Part shown: positions 44,685 to 58,635 of the stretch, one piece after another
Layout of the letters: the number at the start of each line of letters is the position of its first letter
Numbering within the stretch: the stretch's first letter is position 1
Made by a program: the position numbers and the translations under genes
The notes under the pieces: model-generated
Told to the model about the DNA's origin: nothing
Databases searched by the model: none
Seen by the model: the letters and a program-made list of their open reading frames with translations, nothing else
NCBI GenBank assembly: GCA_933210815.1
Contig: OW119933.1
Span: 2,480,001 to 2,544,000, forward strand
Direction of reading: 5' to 3'
Source: Meta bourneti
Lineage: Eukaryota; Arthropoda; Arachnida; Araneae; Tetragnathidae
Length of the DNA stretch: 64,000 nt

Positions 44685-45215
44685 AGCAACCGACGGTGCT
44701 CCAGCGATGATAGGGTGTTATTGCTGGTTTTATTTCATATTTGGAAAAGTCTATACCAACTGTATTCGCTTTGCATTTTGCAATTAATCGACATTTAGTT
44801 GCACGAAACCTCAGTGTGATTGTGCATTGCTTATTGCAATACGTAATTACGTCAGCTGACAAAATCAGAAAGCTGCATTTAATGATGGATTGTTTGGACA
44901 GCTTGAATTCAAAACGAATATTTCAATCATTTGCTACTCACAGAAGCAGAAGTTCGTTGACTTGTCAGGGTTTCCTGTTTAAATTAATTTTATAATATTT
45001 TCGACAGCTGTAGCGGTATTTTTCAAGATGATTTATTACGAGAAGGCTTCAAGCTCAAATAGGAGCTACTTGATTTGACAGATTTGTATAATACATTGAA
45101 TGAAAATAATTTACAGCTGCAAGGAGATGAGCTGAACTTTATCAAAACCAAGGCCGTCTACAAACGAAGAGTTAAAATTGAAATTCGAAAATGGTTTCAA
45201 GATACCCATACTTTA
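44685..45215 (+). pseudogene. hAT-like (SCAND3/ZBED type) transposase remnant
   Basis: Broken frames carry the order of motifs of this family: ATDGAPAM near 44690, FALHFAINRHLVARNLS (44767-44820), LQYVIT and KIRKLH, then after frame changes NTLNENNLQLQGDELNFI (about 45092-45145) and VKIEIRKW. These correspond to the RNase H-like catalytic region and the conserved end with NLQLQG. Several stops and shifts make it a pseudogene. A possible hAT-end-like CAGTGGCGGATCAAG lies at 45235. Confidence 0.65.
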
Positions 45216-46489
45216 TACTATACTGTGGGCTGTGCAGTGGCGGATCAAGTCATTTTGAGGCCCGCCGCGTAGAAATCTCTCTTCATGATTATTCTCAGGT
45301 TTACTGACCATATAAAATATATTTAGGTACTTTTATTTAAAAATCCTAGTCTAAATTTGTAATGTTATGCCATATAACACTATAATTAACAATAATAATT
45401 AATTATAAATAAACAATAGCACAAAATTAAACATTATATAACATTTTTCTTCAACGTGCTTATTTGACATGAATATTTTTCCATTTTGAGGCCCTTATGT
45501 ACCAAAATATTCCAAAAGAAAATATTTAGATTGAAGTAGTTAACTGTGGACGCTGCTGACGAAAATAGAGCATAATACAGACAAATTGATAGTACAACAC
45601 CAGGCTCATCCTTCTCATTGGTGATTATTTTTTTAATTCTATTGATTTGATTGTTATTAATTACTAATAATAGTGAGCAATCTAGTATTTATCTGTAGAA
45701 TTTCATTTCCAATTTACTTTTTTACAAACTGGCTTTTGAAATTCTAAAATTACACACATAGCTACATAAATATTTTGGTGAAATTGAAAAATTATAGGCA
45801 AACACTTTCAATTCGTAATTAATTGAAATACACACATAGTTCTCTAGAAGAGGGACGCTGAAACAAATTGTCTTCGAAAAGGAAGTTTGTGAGACCATGC
45901 TTTATACAATCCGACCTAGATTTTGATGTTAGTGACTCTACTGGGGAGAAAATAGTCATATCTGTTTATGTTTCTGCTGACTTCTGCGTTGCACAAGAGG
46001 GCTTTGCAACTTCTGAATAAGGTATGGCATTTTTAAGTTGATTTTGTAGATATTTAGATATTGCTTCTGGATATAAAAATTTATCGAGGGTTTTGATCGA
46101 TTGGATTTATTTCTCCATCTACTTCTGGAGTCAAGTTTGGGGGATGACAGGGTGGTCCTTATTGCATTGATGCACTTGTGGGATTCTGGAAGGTTTCGCG
46201 TCAGGTGTTGGACGCTGTCGCAGTTTGCGCAGGCATCCCTTCCACGGCAGGAATGAAAGTGGAATATCTCTGAACAGATTTAATAAATTCCGATCTTAGA
46301 AGTTTATATTAAAGCTTATCAAATAAGTAATTTTGACTTTTAGAGAAGTAGGATGCTGAGGAAGTTAATCTTGCAGGGAATGGATATTATTATCAATGGT
46401 TTAATTTTCAGCTCAGGACACCCCATCTGTGGCAAGTAGAATGACGGTTCTAGGTTGAGGCACCCACGGGGATGGACCTTTTAGAGCAG
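45216..46489. other. Host DNA, no gene recognised
   Basis: Non-coding. On the minus strand at about 46120-46260 a short open frame (CRGRDACANCDSVQH) looks protein-like with a CxxC pair, but I cannot assign it. Confidence 0.4.
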
Positions 46490-46735
46490 GTATGTCCTAA
46501 TTGAGTTCATGGGCGGAAGCTTTGAGTTCCCGAAAAAAGGAAATATGCTCTTTTTTAATTCACAGGCCCACCTAAGGGAGATTTAAACCCCAAGACACGA
46601 AAAAAATTAAATATATCCTTTCTTAATTCATGGGAGTACCCAAGAGGGGTGCTGGGGTTCCAAAAAAGCAATATCCTTAATTCATGGGTGCACTTAAGGA
46701 GGGAAACCCCAGACCTCTAAACAGCAATAAATCCT
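46490..46735 (+). repeat. Degenerate tandem repeat, about four units of 55-68 bp
   Basis: Units share TTAATTCATGGG, a run of purines with AACCCC or GGGGTT, and AATATCCT. The units start near 46500, 46556, 46634 and 46677. Similarity between units is modest. Confidence 0.5.
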
Positions 46736-47694
46736 TGTTTGATTTATGAAATTGTTCTTAAATTACGACTTAAACCACTTCTCACTTACAGATTGGTTTA
46801 TTAAGGGATAGTTACTTTGTGTCGGTATTCAGTGGGCTCTTTTCATTAATGATGGATAACCGATGGGGACAGACAGGGAGGGGGTAAGCATTTCGAGAAA
46901 TAGAAAGAAGGATCATTTGTAAGAGAAATGTTCACAAGGACACTCACCTTACAAATGATTCACATGAACAATTCTCCTTTATGTTATGTTTATTAAACAG
47001 GGTTTCCTTTCCTGGGCCGAGTAATGGTAGAAAACGTTCAGGTTCACCTCAATCAGTGAGATGGATAAAATCATCCCGTTTTCCATTAATCCAGATTCTT
47101 ACTCTGTTGTTGGTCATTGTAAACTAAAAAGTGCATAATTGCTATTCATTAGTAAAAACGTATCCCGTAAAGGTGAATACGATCTAACAAATATAGTAAT
47201 AACGTTTGAAACTAAATCTAATCCACATTATAGTTCTGATTTAAGGTGTTAATTACAGTCTAATTAAGAATTCAATGCGATTCACTCATTTTAGTATCAC
47301 AGAAAATTATTTTATCATATCAAATTGGGAGCATCACAGAAGATTCCACCTCACTCATAAAGTGAGATTATTCTAGCTGTCTCATTAGTAGGCCTGGATA
47401 ATTAGTTTTTTGCCTATTTAGTTATATGCACTCAAATGTTAGTTTTATAATTTTGGAACTGAATAAAATAAGAAAATTTTGTTGCATCTAAAGATGCCTT
47501 ATTTGGGGGTTATGATCAATAAAAACACAAAACTGTTTTACCCCAAAAGACCTAATATGAATTAAAATCTGAAAATAACCGCTTTTGGGTATATATCTAC
47601 TGTAAATATACTATGTTGAGTATGGTTTTTCAAAATGGTATGGATGTAATACTTCCGATTTGGCATAACAAAAAACTATTCTAAACTTGCTTAA
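46736..47694. other. Host DNA, no gene recognised
   Basis: AT-rich non-coding sequence without motifs or repeats that I can support. Confidence 0.4.
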
Positions 47695-47970
47695 ATCTTT
47701 TATTTGTTTGTTCAATGACTGCCAGAAGTAGGAAGGCCGGCGCAAATATCATGGGCGTTATTAATACGAAAGGTGGTGTCATAATTTGTCATTTTGGATA
47801 GCAAAATTTACAGTTTGTGAATGTACTTCACAAAAAATTACAAAAAGAATTGAAGACACTAAAGCAAAAAATCGAAAAGCAAATCCATTTTGGAAAAAAA
47901 TTATAGTCTTCTTATATTTTGTTTATTAAATAACTGCCAGAAATAGGAGGGTCGGTGCCAATATCATAGA
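47695..47970. repeat. Direct repeat pair (47695-47752 and 47924-47970)
   Basis: Both copies carry ACTGCCAGAA(G/A)TAGGA and G(C/T)CGG(C/T)GC(A/C)AATATCAT within a similar TTGTTTAT context, 229 bp apart. The second copy ends 6 bp before the MITE at 47977. Confidence 0.65.
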
Positions 47971-47976
47971 TTTAGT

Positions 47977-48245
47977 CATCGACCTTAAAATGAAATAGAC
48001 GGAGTATATGCCCGCCGCTTCATGTTATTTCTTCCAGTTGCTCGGTTTGAAGATCTGGCACGTGGTTGTGGGTAAAAGCATGAATCCTAAATTAATGATT
48101 GGTTAAAGTGATTATCCACCGTGATCAAAAACACCAGTCTGCTCTTCCATAGCCAATCAGCTAAGTCGATTTGTGATTTACCCTTCAGAGATCTTACCAC
48201 AGCGACTCGCCCACATGATCCGTCTATTTCATTAGAAGGTCGATG
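47977..48245. mobile_element. MITE-like element with about 32-bp inverted repeats
   Basis: The ends CATCGACCTTAAAATGAA...GACGGA and their reverse complement at 48214-48245 differ by a few bases over about 30 bp. The internal 200 bp has no coding potential. I could not define a target duplication with certainty, so the superfamily is open. Confidence 0.6.
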
Positions 48246-51200
48246 GGTGTAATATGATCACGTCATAACGTGCCTAAGCTCCACCGAAATGAAGTTTTGT
48301 TTTGTTTGTTAATCCATATTACTACTCAACACCCCACCGGAAAACAATAAAATGACGGTTTGAATTTGTAGAATTGCTTTAAGGAAATGCATTTTTCATT
48401 TAGCTTGTTAAAGAACTGCATTTTGTTTGCAATATTCTTGATGAAAAATGCGATTTACGCTGGTGCTTAAAGGTATGTCCATTATGTTTAATTTTTTGTA
48501 CGAAATAGATAATCTGCATTTTACTAACTAGAAAAGTTTCAAAAATAAAGTTAAAAATGGATACATTGTGGAAGGTAAAGTTCTTGAAGAAAGAATGTAA
48601 AATGTATGATTAATAATCAATAATTGCAATCAATTATTAGTTGTGTGAATACAAATTGATTAATAAATATTAATAAAGTACTAATTGAGATGTTTTAATA
48701 AAGATGAACCAGAATGAAATCCTTGGTGTGCCTCTAGATGCTTTAATCAGCACGAACGCAACTCTACTTGAATAATATTAATAAAAAGCGAATGAAGACA
48801 GCCTTTCTCCTAGGGACACTTGTGGCCCTCAAAATACTGAAGTGCGGATCCAAATAAATTCTTTTATTTGCAGTAATCTATTTTTCGTTCGTCGTTTAAT
48901 TATTTTTATTTTCTAAAATCAACGTATTTAAGACGTACATACCAAAGAATAAAATATTAAAATTAAATAAAGGAAAAAGTACCATAGAATAAAATAAGTT
49001 TTAACGAAATGTAAGTGGATTTGAACACTCATACCTTCGTTAAGATGCCCGAAAAATGTTTTCTTACTTTTCAACCACTTATTGCTGCGAATCTACATTC
49101 TCCTACTTACGGCAAATCAAGACGCCCTAAGGTCACAAATGACTGATACTATCTGGAGGATCAGCTGAATCTGCGAACTTCCATGCTGCAACCGAATTTC
49201 AAATGCTTTCCAACAAAATGCAGACACAACAAAGTCATTAAAAGATTAGTCAACTTTAAATTTAACAAATAGTTTTAATTTTTTGAAATTAAGTATATTG
49301 CAGCTTAATTTTTACAAAATAACACAATTTTTAAGAATATCAAATTGAAGTTTCTTGAATGCGACCTAGTTTGATTACAGCTAAATTAATGCGGCCTTCC
49401 TGCATGATAAGGTTCCCCACTCCTGTCCAAGAGCAATCCTCTATGTGGGGGTTCATCTGTACTACAATGAATGGTGCTTTAATATTGAATTGTAATGAGA
49501 CGTATATAAAATGGACGTTTTCAAGGCATTTCTCACCATGCATAGTGCATACGAAACGAAAAGTACATTCAGATTTCGTTTGTAAAATATCACCTCTCAT
49601 TACACTGAAGAATCCAGAACATTTGAGTCAGAGCTGAGAAAAAACTCAAACAAATTTTTTTAAATTTAATCAAGTTAGTTTTAATCAAGTTAAAATTTAA
49701 TTAAGTTGGTTAAAAGGTTCACACTATCTTAAAATTGAAATGACAGAGTATTGCTGGCGTCGCCATCTACCGGATAACCGGATAAAAATTACGAATTGCT
49801 TCAGGGTGACTCTAAGGGATTTATTTCTTTCCCCAATAAACAACTTCTCGTAACAACGTTCGTAATTGTTATTTACTCTTGCGGAGCGATCGAATGCAGT
49901 ATGATTTACAATGGTGAATTAATTTTGATATTTCAGTTTTCTCGAGTCCTTCGAGTGTAGATAACTAGTACAAAAATTTGTTATTCAAAAGAGAACTAAA
50001 AAATCCGGGCTTTAATAACAATTCTTTGCTTTCTGGGCAAACCATTTTTTTATTTTTGACCTTATTAAAACTTCGCAATGGCCCAAACCTAATTTAAACC
50101 TTTCTCTGTGTGCGAACCGAAGATTTCAATTAAAATAAATAGGCACGTATCTGTTTATTCTTTATAAGCAACAGCTCGAATCTCACAATAGTTTGATTTA
50201 TGCGCCATCCTTCTCACGGCTTGTTCGGTAGGAACGAATTTGAAAATGGTCGAGAAAAGAATGGATTGGTGGGGAATTCATAAAGTTTGTGAGCATTTCT
50301 CTTAAATGAAATTTCCTTTCCGTTCCAATTAAAGCAATGGTGGAAGTAGCCCTTTAAGACTAATGGGATAATTCACAATGAAAATGAGACACTTTTTTGG
50401 TACCTGTTATTTAATGAAACCATACACACACAATCAACTTTGTAAGTTTCATGAAAGTTTTATGGTTTTGTTTATGTGATTTCAAAGAAGACAATCGTAG
50501 AGGATGAACCCGCCATCGCCTGTGCTTGTACTTGCACACATAACCTTCAGCGTTATTTATAAAAGCATAGCAGTATGCAAATATCAATTTTTTAAAGTAG
50601 AAAAGAAAATGTTGTGGTTACCAAATGTTAACTTATATTCCAATTGGAAATGCTGGTATGAAATCTTAACTTGAATGCCTCGTGCGAATCATGAAAATAT
50701 TTGAGAGGCAAGGGGTCCCTGCATGACGAACATCTGGAATCAATCCTAAAGTAGAGCTGAATGTATTTCATAAGGAGATTATCACGAATACTCCTCATTT
50801 TTCCTGTCCTAGGCCAGGCAAGTTTAAGATAACTCAGAGATTCAGTCTACACAAATTTGTTACTAGAAAAAGCCGATTTAAGTATGAAAATATGACTTTA
50901 TGTATGAAATCATGAATGGGGAATGGGAAAAGTGCTACTCTAACAGCAATCGTAACTGCTGTCAAATATGTGATATAGTATTAGAGTGGACGTCACTACG
51001 AAGAAATTCAAGTTTCCATTATGTGATTGAGCATTTCTGTATTTTATATTCTCTATTTTTTTCTCTAATATTATTTTACTGGGGCTTCTTTTCTATATAT
51101 ATATATATACTTAGCTGTGTACTTAAATGTTGACTTATCCCTACGTTCTTTTCTTATAAAAATGACAAATCTTAACAGGACATTGTACGAAGTGAAAATA

Positions 51201-51807
51201 AATTAACATTAGAATAGGATTTAACATCTCACTAATTAGGAGCGGAAAATATTCCCTAAATATTTATAAATAATATGTATTTTGGAAAGGCGTAACACAT
51301 TCGCTTTTCAAAAGTAATTTCTCTCTCATCTTTTAAAACGTATATTTATACCAACAAACAAAAAGCACTTGAGACAAAAGCAGAATTTGAGAATTTGTAA
51401 ATTGAGACAATTAAAACATGAACTTTTTAACACTTTTGCGGCTCTAATAGTTATAGCGCGTGAATTTCAAATTGAATTTTATCTATATTACAAATGATTG
51501 AACAGTTTATTATTCTCACCCTCTTTGCATTAGCTTTAACCTGATTTTTCTTCTTTCACTTATCTTGGGAAAGGAACTGGTTGAAATGAGCACACTTTAA
51601 GCTCTCATGAATAATTTATTAATTTCCTAGCTGTTTCCTTTATATTATAATTCACAAATTATGAATAAGTTATGAATGAACTAAAATTGTACCGAATATC
51701 AAAGTAGGAGTGGTGTCTTGTTGCATATTTGTTTTGTATGAAATTAAATGTACCTTTTATGCTTATGTTAATTACTGTTATCAACTCAACACAACCATGG
51801 AATACTC
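48246..51807. other. Host DNA, no gene recognised
   Basis: AT-rich. Antiparallel frames at 49340-49637 look partly protein-like but match no family I know. A (TA)n run lies at about 51097-51110. Confidence 0.45.
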
Positions 51808-51810
51808 TAA

Positions 51811-54509
51811 GGCCCCGTTCACATGGACTTTTTCTAACGCGCTTTTGATAAGACTTTTCGAGCGTTACCACGTGAACACCTCTTGGGCGTTTTTCGAGGT
51901 CAGTTTCTGCTATACATTAAATTGTGCTTCTTATTCCCCTAATCCAAGTTTCTCTTTTGAATGGTTAAAGATAGAAACAAAATTTAAACGGATTTCAAAT
52001 CAGCGTAAAATTTTACGTCAGATCGATACCAAAAACATGATTTTCTTTAAAAATAGTATTTTTGTGTCAATAGTCACAACTAATTATTTTTGCAGGTATT
52101 CCTTTTATACTAAGCGTAAGCGAAGTATTGCATTGTTTTTAAAGGGAATGTCACTAATAAAATATTTTGCTGCCCCTTATCAACAGTTTTAATTTTAAAG
52201 CCATTAAAAATAGGATGAAAATCTTTCTTTCCCAACCTAAAATGGATTTCCCTAGTGTTCACAAGAGCCTGGATTTGGTTAACTTAGAAATGTATAAAAA
52301 TGACCAATAAAATGCCTAAAATAATCTAAAAAATATTCAAAATGACGTAAAAATTTTATATTCTTTCGATTTGTTAAACATCCGTTCCCTAATTTCCTGT
52401 GAATAAAGTGTTTTTGAACTTAAATCTTTATACATAAATAAATGCAATATAATCGACTTGCTGACCAGAAGTGACAACCTAAACAGGAAAATCTTTCGTA
52501 AGGTATAGTATACGATGCGTTCCGGTGCAATGCCAATGCCATCAACCTCGGTTGTAAATTTTTGCACGTTAGCTTTTCGTACGTTTTTCAAAATTTTTCG
52601 AATGACGGGATTATTTTGAACCTAGGAACCGGTATGAGCCAGTGAATCACAGAGAAACTTCTTTATGTAGTTCAAATTGTAGTATTATTAAACATTTTCA
52701 TTAACTCTAAAATCCTGAAGTATTCGTTTTTTACTGTCAAAACTAGAGGAGAAACCCTAAAACCTTCACTCTCCAGTGTCGATGATTCACCCACCAATAA
52801 AAAATAGTAAGGATTTGTTTTGTGTTGAGGGGTGATCACGGATTTTTTGGCTCAAGAAGCTAGCAGATGAGTAATTTGTAATGTATTTATAGTACAACCG
52901 AAACTGAGTATGAAAAATTGGAATATTTCTATAAAACTGATTAAAACGAAACTAACTGGAAAATTACCAGACAATTTCCTTAAAATTTTAAAATTGATAA
53001 ATAAAAATAATTAAATAAAAATCATAAAAGTGTAAAATAAAAATATAAAACTACATTTCTTGAAGGAAATTCGAAACGGAATTTTTGTTTTTATGGCATT
53101 GTCTACGAAGTACTATCAAAAAGATGACACTCAAACAAAATCCGGCACTGGTGATAACATTTCTTTTTTACGTTATTTTTGCAGGTTTTATCGTGTTTCC
53201 TACGATCTATAGCTAATTTTTATTTAATTTTCCCTCAAATAAATCTCTATATTTTTAAAACCTATCTCCGAATATTTTAATGTATCAGCACAAATAACAC
53301 ATATATAACAATAATTAGTTTTTAATTTTAAATACAATTTTCCCTGAGTTCTGACTATCCGAAACGAAAACTAACCCTCCAACCTACCCTCTTTCAGGGG
53401 TTTTGTAGCACAAATGGAACCACGAATGGAATAACGACTGGGAAATATTTCAACTAAAATTTGATTAAAACTCACGATGAAACGAGAAAATTATGAACTA
53501 TAAAACATTCTCAAAGAAAAACCAAAAAACAGTACATATCGAAAACCAGGAGATTGCTAATAGAATTTGCGTCTACACGATATAAAATTTCGATTAAAGT
53601 AGTGATAACACTAACTGCAAGATTAAAATATAAGCTCACAGTAAATTAAGTTCAGTATATCAGAAGTTCATTTTCAAAAGTGATATCGAGTTCAATGTAA
53701 CACGAGGATGTGAAAAATGAATGAAAATTGAAACTTATCTTACGCATTTCACATTGAAAACAAATACAAAATAAATTTAGTTTAGTTTTTAAATTGAATA
53801 TTAATTTTAGCTTCATTTTAAAGACGTTTGCCGCACATGAAAACTAAAACGGACAGTTGTCGGTATACGTTATCTCAGAAATAAAATTACCTACTATCCC
53901 CTTTAGTAGTAAACTATCACATTTTTACAAGTTTTGTGTGAAAGCAGGGTAAATTTCTTCAATAAATCGAATACGATTAAATTCTCTCGTCCTATTTTTA
54001 ATGGCCATAAATATAAAGCAGTGGATTAAGACAAAATACTCCAATCAAGTTATATCTTTTCTGTAAAAACGAGATGAATACTCCCTTTTGCATTCGTAAT
54101 GAATACATTTGTCAAATGCGTATCGCAAAAATATTAAAGTTACATTTGAAAAATTATTTATTTAAAGAAAATCACACATTTTAGGTATCAATCTTGGGTA
54201 AAATTTTCCGCAGATTTCAAATCCGTTGAATATTTTACTCTATCTTTAGCGATAGCGAGGATTGGAACTTGGACTAGGGGAATAAAAAAGCCCTAACGCG
54301 CGTCAAAACGCGTGTCATGTGGACGATGAAGTACAATCCTATGTATTTCCAAGCGCCTCTAATCACTAGAACGACCGGAGATTGTTGAAGCGCCGAAGCT
54401 ATCTAGAGCGTGAATTCTCGCGATTTCTGCATGTGAACACTCCAGTAGAATTATGCGTTTTGTTTTGACGTAAAACGCGCGTTAGAAAACGCCTCATGTG
54501 AGCAGGGCC
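51811..54509. mobile_element. PIF/Harbinger-like non-autonomous element
   Basis: The 2.7-kb element is bounded by TAA on both sides (51808-51810 and 54510-54512) with imperfect inverted ends GGCCCCGTTCACATGG and GGCCCTGCTCACATGA, both followed within about 12 bases by TTTCTAACGCGC. TAA/TTA targets and GGCCC-type ends suit the Harbinger group. Subterminal ACGTGAACAC and ATGTGAACAC motifs recur. No transposase is recognisable inside; the 160-codon frame at 51710-52192 crosses the element's end and is not likely real. Confidence 0.6.
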
Positions 54510-54512
54510 TAA

Positions 54513-57500
54513 AAAAACTCTTTCCAACTTAACTTTAATAAGTCCTTTGAGGATACGCATTTCATTTTGTGAAGGTGAAATTTATTTAGTTTCATAAATA
54601 CTTCAATTTTAATTATTTTTATTTTAGGACTATTCAGATTTCTAAACTTTGAAAGAGTATATCAACTGAGGAAAAATGCAGTATGAATATTATGGCAAAG
54701 TTGACTCTTGAAAAATGCAAGCGCAACGCAATTTCAAACTTCAGTAGCATTGAAAAAAGTGCTCCCATTACGAAACTAGCGTGAAACAAATGATCAAAAA
54801 ATGTGCAAATCACACCCGAAAAATACAAAACTTCACATTACCCATAATGCTTTTACACTCTACAGATTTAGTATCTCAAGTGAAGTCTATTTTAAAAAGA
54901 TATAGACCGATTCTCTCCAATGCATAATGATACATCTCATTTGATATCAAGAGATTGAATTGATTCTTTGGAAAGTTAAAAATATTAAACGATTTTATCC
55001 GTTCTTGTGCAAGAGTGACCTAATCCCATTTTGATTCCCGATTTCAATTGGGAGGAATGAATCTCATCCGAGAGCGGAAAGTGGGGTGCGATTTGGAAGA
55101 GTTCCAATCCAGCCTCTAGTGTAGGAGCGGAAGCAGCTCTATTCAAAGATATATATCTTCGCTTGAGGTATATTTATTTCTGTATGCCAGCAGGAGTGCT
55201 TCTACATCACCTTCTTTCGAGTCTCGACAAATTAGATTGTAAAATTGGGAGCTCAAACAATTCGACTAATAGTTTAAAAAGTATCTATACGCTTTTGTGT
55301 ACTTCGAAAAGTGTAGTGAAGATATGTTTTAGAACATTTTGTGACAAGGTTTTCGAAAATTCACACACCATAAATGTTTCAGTTTTTTATTTCATATTTA
55401 TCGCAAGCAATTAATTTCTGAAAATTACAATTTATTTCAAAAGTAATAATTTTTCTAACATACACAGTATAACAGTTTAGTACGCGCAATTTTTTTGAGA
55501 GGATAGTTGTAGTTTACTACTATTATCTAAAATTACTACTTTGTTTTAACAATTGTCCTGCTAAAATCAAATGTTGCTAAGAAATAACCAATCTAATAAA
55601 CAGCAATTTTTTAAAAATTAAGATACAGAGTAGAATAAATCATGCCGCGTTCTGAAAAGGCTACATTTTTGCGCTCTTCAAAATCTTTACTTCATCTTTT
55701 GTTTGACAAATGATGTACCGGTTAATTGTTTTGCGTCGAATCACGCTATTCCTTGATTGTTTCCCAGGATGCGATAAACTCAACTCACTTTTTCAATAAA
55801 GTCAAAACAAATGCAATTCTGACAATCCTTTTTATTCAATCACGCTAAAATTTCCAGTTTTTGGACATCTGTTAAATTTATGAAAGTTAAATTCAAAAAT
55901 GAAAAGACTATAACCAAGAATAAAGCGACGGTATAATAATTTTCCTTTAGATGCTCAATTCTTTCAATACGTATCGTCATCGACAAAATTTTATACACCG
56001 ATCACGAATGTGGACTCGTTCACAAAAGTTTAAAATGTTATTTTACTTTTATAAAATTTTTACTAAAAGTTCGGTGAAAAATAACGAGAAATTTCTCTTG
56101 ATTAAAACTTTTTTTTATTCCGGTTTAATTTAACTGTTTCATTTTAACTCAAACTTTCATAAATTATCTCTAAAAAGTTTTAAGGAGTTCATTCTCTCGA
56201 ACAGTTTTTATGAAATGGAAAGCCATATATATTGGATAAACAATCAAACACCACACAGAGTATAGACACGTTAATCATTGCTTATAGTTTCTTAAACAAA
56301 CGTGTACTATAAAAATATTTCCTACATACATTTCTTGTAACAAAGAATAAAACAACTTTGAAACATAATTATAATGAAAATATTAGTCACCTGCAAAATT
56401 TCAATTCAATGTACAAAAATCAATTTTTCAAATAGTTTCTCATTTTAAATTATTGAAGAACTTTGGAGAAAACAAAATAAATTATTTTCAAATAACTATT
56501 TTTTTTTCAGAAACGCAATTTCAATAGTAATTTTCAATGAACCCAATCATTGCAAAATCGAAATAGGGAAAGTTACTTTTACTAATTTTTATGCAGCCGA
56601 AAACTGAGCGTAGAGAGAGCAACCCAATCACTGGTACTAACAGGCGTGCTTATGCTAAAGAAACACAGGGTGATAGTATAGGTACATAGTACAGGACCTC
56701 GAGGGTGGAAAGTTTTTGTACTGCAGTCTCCTTTCTTATTTCGAAATAAATCAACTCATTGTATTTGTAATAAGTTGTACAATAAGTGTGGATAGACAAG
56801 TTATACATTTGTGAAAGTTAAAAACCGAGTACCCAAAATACTTTATGGTTTTCATTAAGTCATCTAAGTAGTGGATATGAAGGAACACAAACGACAGAAA
56901 TGAAATCCAAATCTTAATTCTATTACTTTTAAAATGTATCGCCATATTGCAACTCCTTCCTCCAATTAGATAACTAGTTCATCAGGATAAATCCATTTTA
57001 CTGCTACAATTTTCATTTGCTGCGTGTCTACCGATTTACGTGATGAAGCATTCACAGCTATAAAAATAAATTTGCCTCAAACAATTTTAAGTTTTTCGAC
57101 TTGATTACGGTGGCCTAATTGGATAACACGCGGCGATGCAGTTGAAAAAAGAAACAAACATAAGCAAAACGATTAAATGGGCTGTTGTGTTGCTCTACTG
57201 GCTTCGAGCCAGATTCAAGTTATTTTAAACATAGAACCCGCTTCGGAATTCAACGAATTTTAGGAAAGAGGTGCGCCTCGTGAGAGCTGCATCCACTCAC
57301 TGTGCAATCTAGACTAGTGCAATCTATAAACTATCAAATGAACCGAACATTTGAAGAATTTTATTGTTTATTTGTAGTTTTTCAATGTATAGGATGTGTG
57401 TAGATTGACTTCCCCATGTAAAACGAATTCGAGGGCAGCTTAAACTAACTTAAAAAACTGTTAAGATAGAATCGCATATTTATATTTTCTACTTATGACA

Positions 57501-58635
57501 TCACAGATGAGCACTCTTTAGGTAGCTACAGTCGGCTTTCTCTTTTCAATAAAGCTGCTGGTACAGCAGACAAGTTTATTTGTTCCCATTAAACTTGTCT
57601 AAACATTAAAATTGTTTTCCACAATTGGCCCATATATAGCTCTTTTTTTTGTCCTTTGATCTCTGCTTCTCGAAGTGTCAATAACCTCATTACAACTGTT
57701 AAATTTGTTTTATATATTTGTAGTTTAGAATTGATCTGTGTGTGCTAAGTTAATGTGAGAGCTGTGTCTACTAAAACATGTTAACGGTCCAAATGATGGA
57801 CATATACGATTCTGTAGAACCCCATGAAACAATGCAGAGTAGGGAATGCTTACGTGATTTGTTATACATTGACTTTAGTACTGAAGTAATTGGTAAAATA
57901 TGTCTCGAAGCATCATTCTGTACTTGCTTACCAACTCTTCCTCTAACCCTCTCTCAAATAATATATTCGTCCCACTGATTTAAGCATTAATGCCGCATGA
58001 ACTCACTAAATTAAAAGGATCTAAAATGCTGAACATATTAATAGTTCTTAAGAATCGTTCGGTTACATGTTTTGTACAAATGAAGTTTTATATTTCGAAG
58101 CCATGTTCCGCACTAAAACGCTCTCGTGTATACTCGACTTGTGTATGGGTAGCAAGGGGTATCAGGTTTTGTAAACTATTATTCCATGTGGAAAATTATG
58201 AGGAAAAATTAAGGATTATTTTCGAATCATTTAAAGAAAAATAATTTCAATGCAGCAATTATAATAAGCAATTGTATGCTTTACAATACAAACTCATAAC
58301 GATACTTATGTAAGTTAAAATAGTTGATACCACGCACATAAAACCTGGTCTATTAGATGTCGATAAGGTTGAAATTATTGGAGTTTTGAGTATAGAGTAA
58401 GAAAATAGGACTATGTATCGGAATGTGGTATTGTATGCGAACGAGAATCCACTGATTTTAAATAAATCGGAATATATTCACGAATATTTTAATGTGCATT
58501 TTTTAATATTTTCAATTCTGTACAACTTTTTACTTCGAAAAATATTTATCTTTTTATGAAGACATCTCAGCACTTGAAGTTTCTCGTACTTTTATACTCT
58601 TCAACCAAACAATAATTAAATACTGCAATAAAAAC
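54513..58635. other. Host DNA, no gene recognised
   Basis: AT-rich intronic or intergenic sequence. A tRNA-like A box (GGTGGCCTAATTGGATAAC) lies at about 57109-57127, with a poor B-box candidate about 80 bases on. No other feature is supported. Confidence 0.45.

Noticed and set aside
46120..46260. Zinc-knuckle-like coding fragment on the minus strand
   Set aside because: Only one CxxC pair and no following family motif; too little to annotate.
49340..49637. Antiparallel frames of 86 and 92 codons
   Set aside because: Partly protein-like, but no family, start context or splice signal supports either strand.
51710..52192. 160-codon plus-strand frame
   Set aside because: It crosses the boundary of the Harbinger-like element and resembles nothing; a chance frame.
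57109..57240. A functional tRNA gene
   Set aside because: The A-box-like sequence is good but the B box is poor and no acceptor stem pairs; at most a tRNA-derived repeat.
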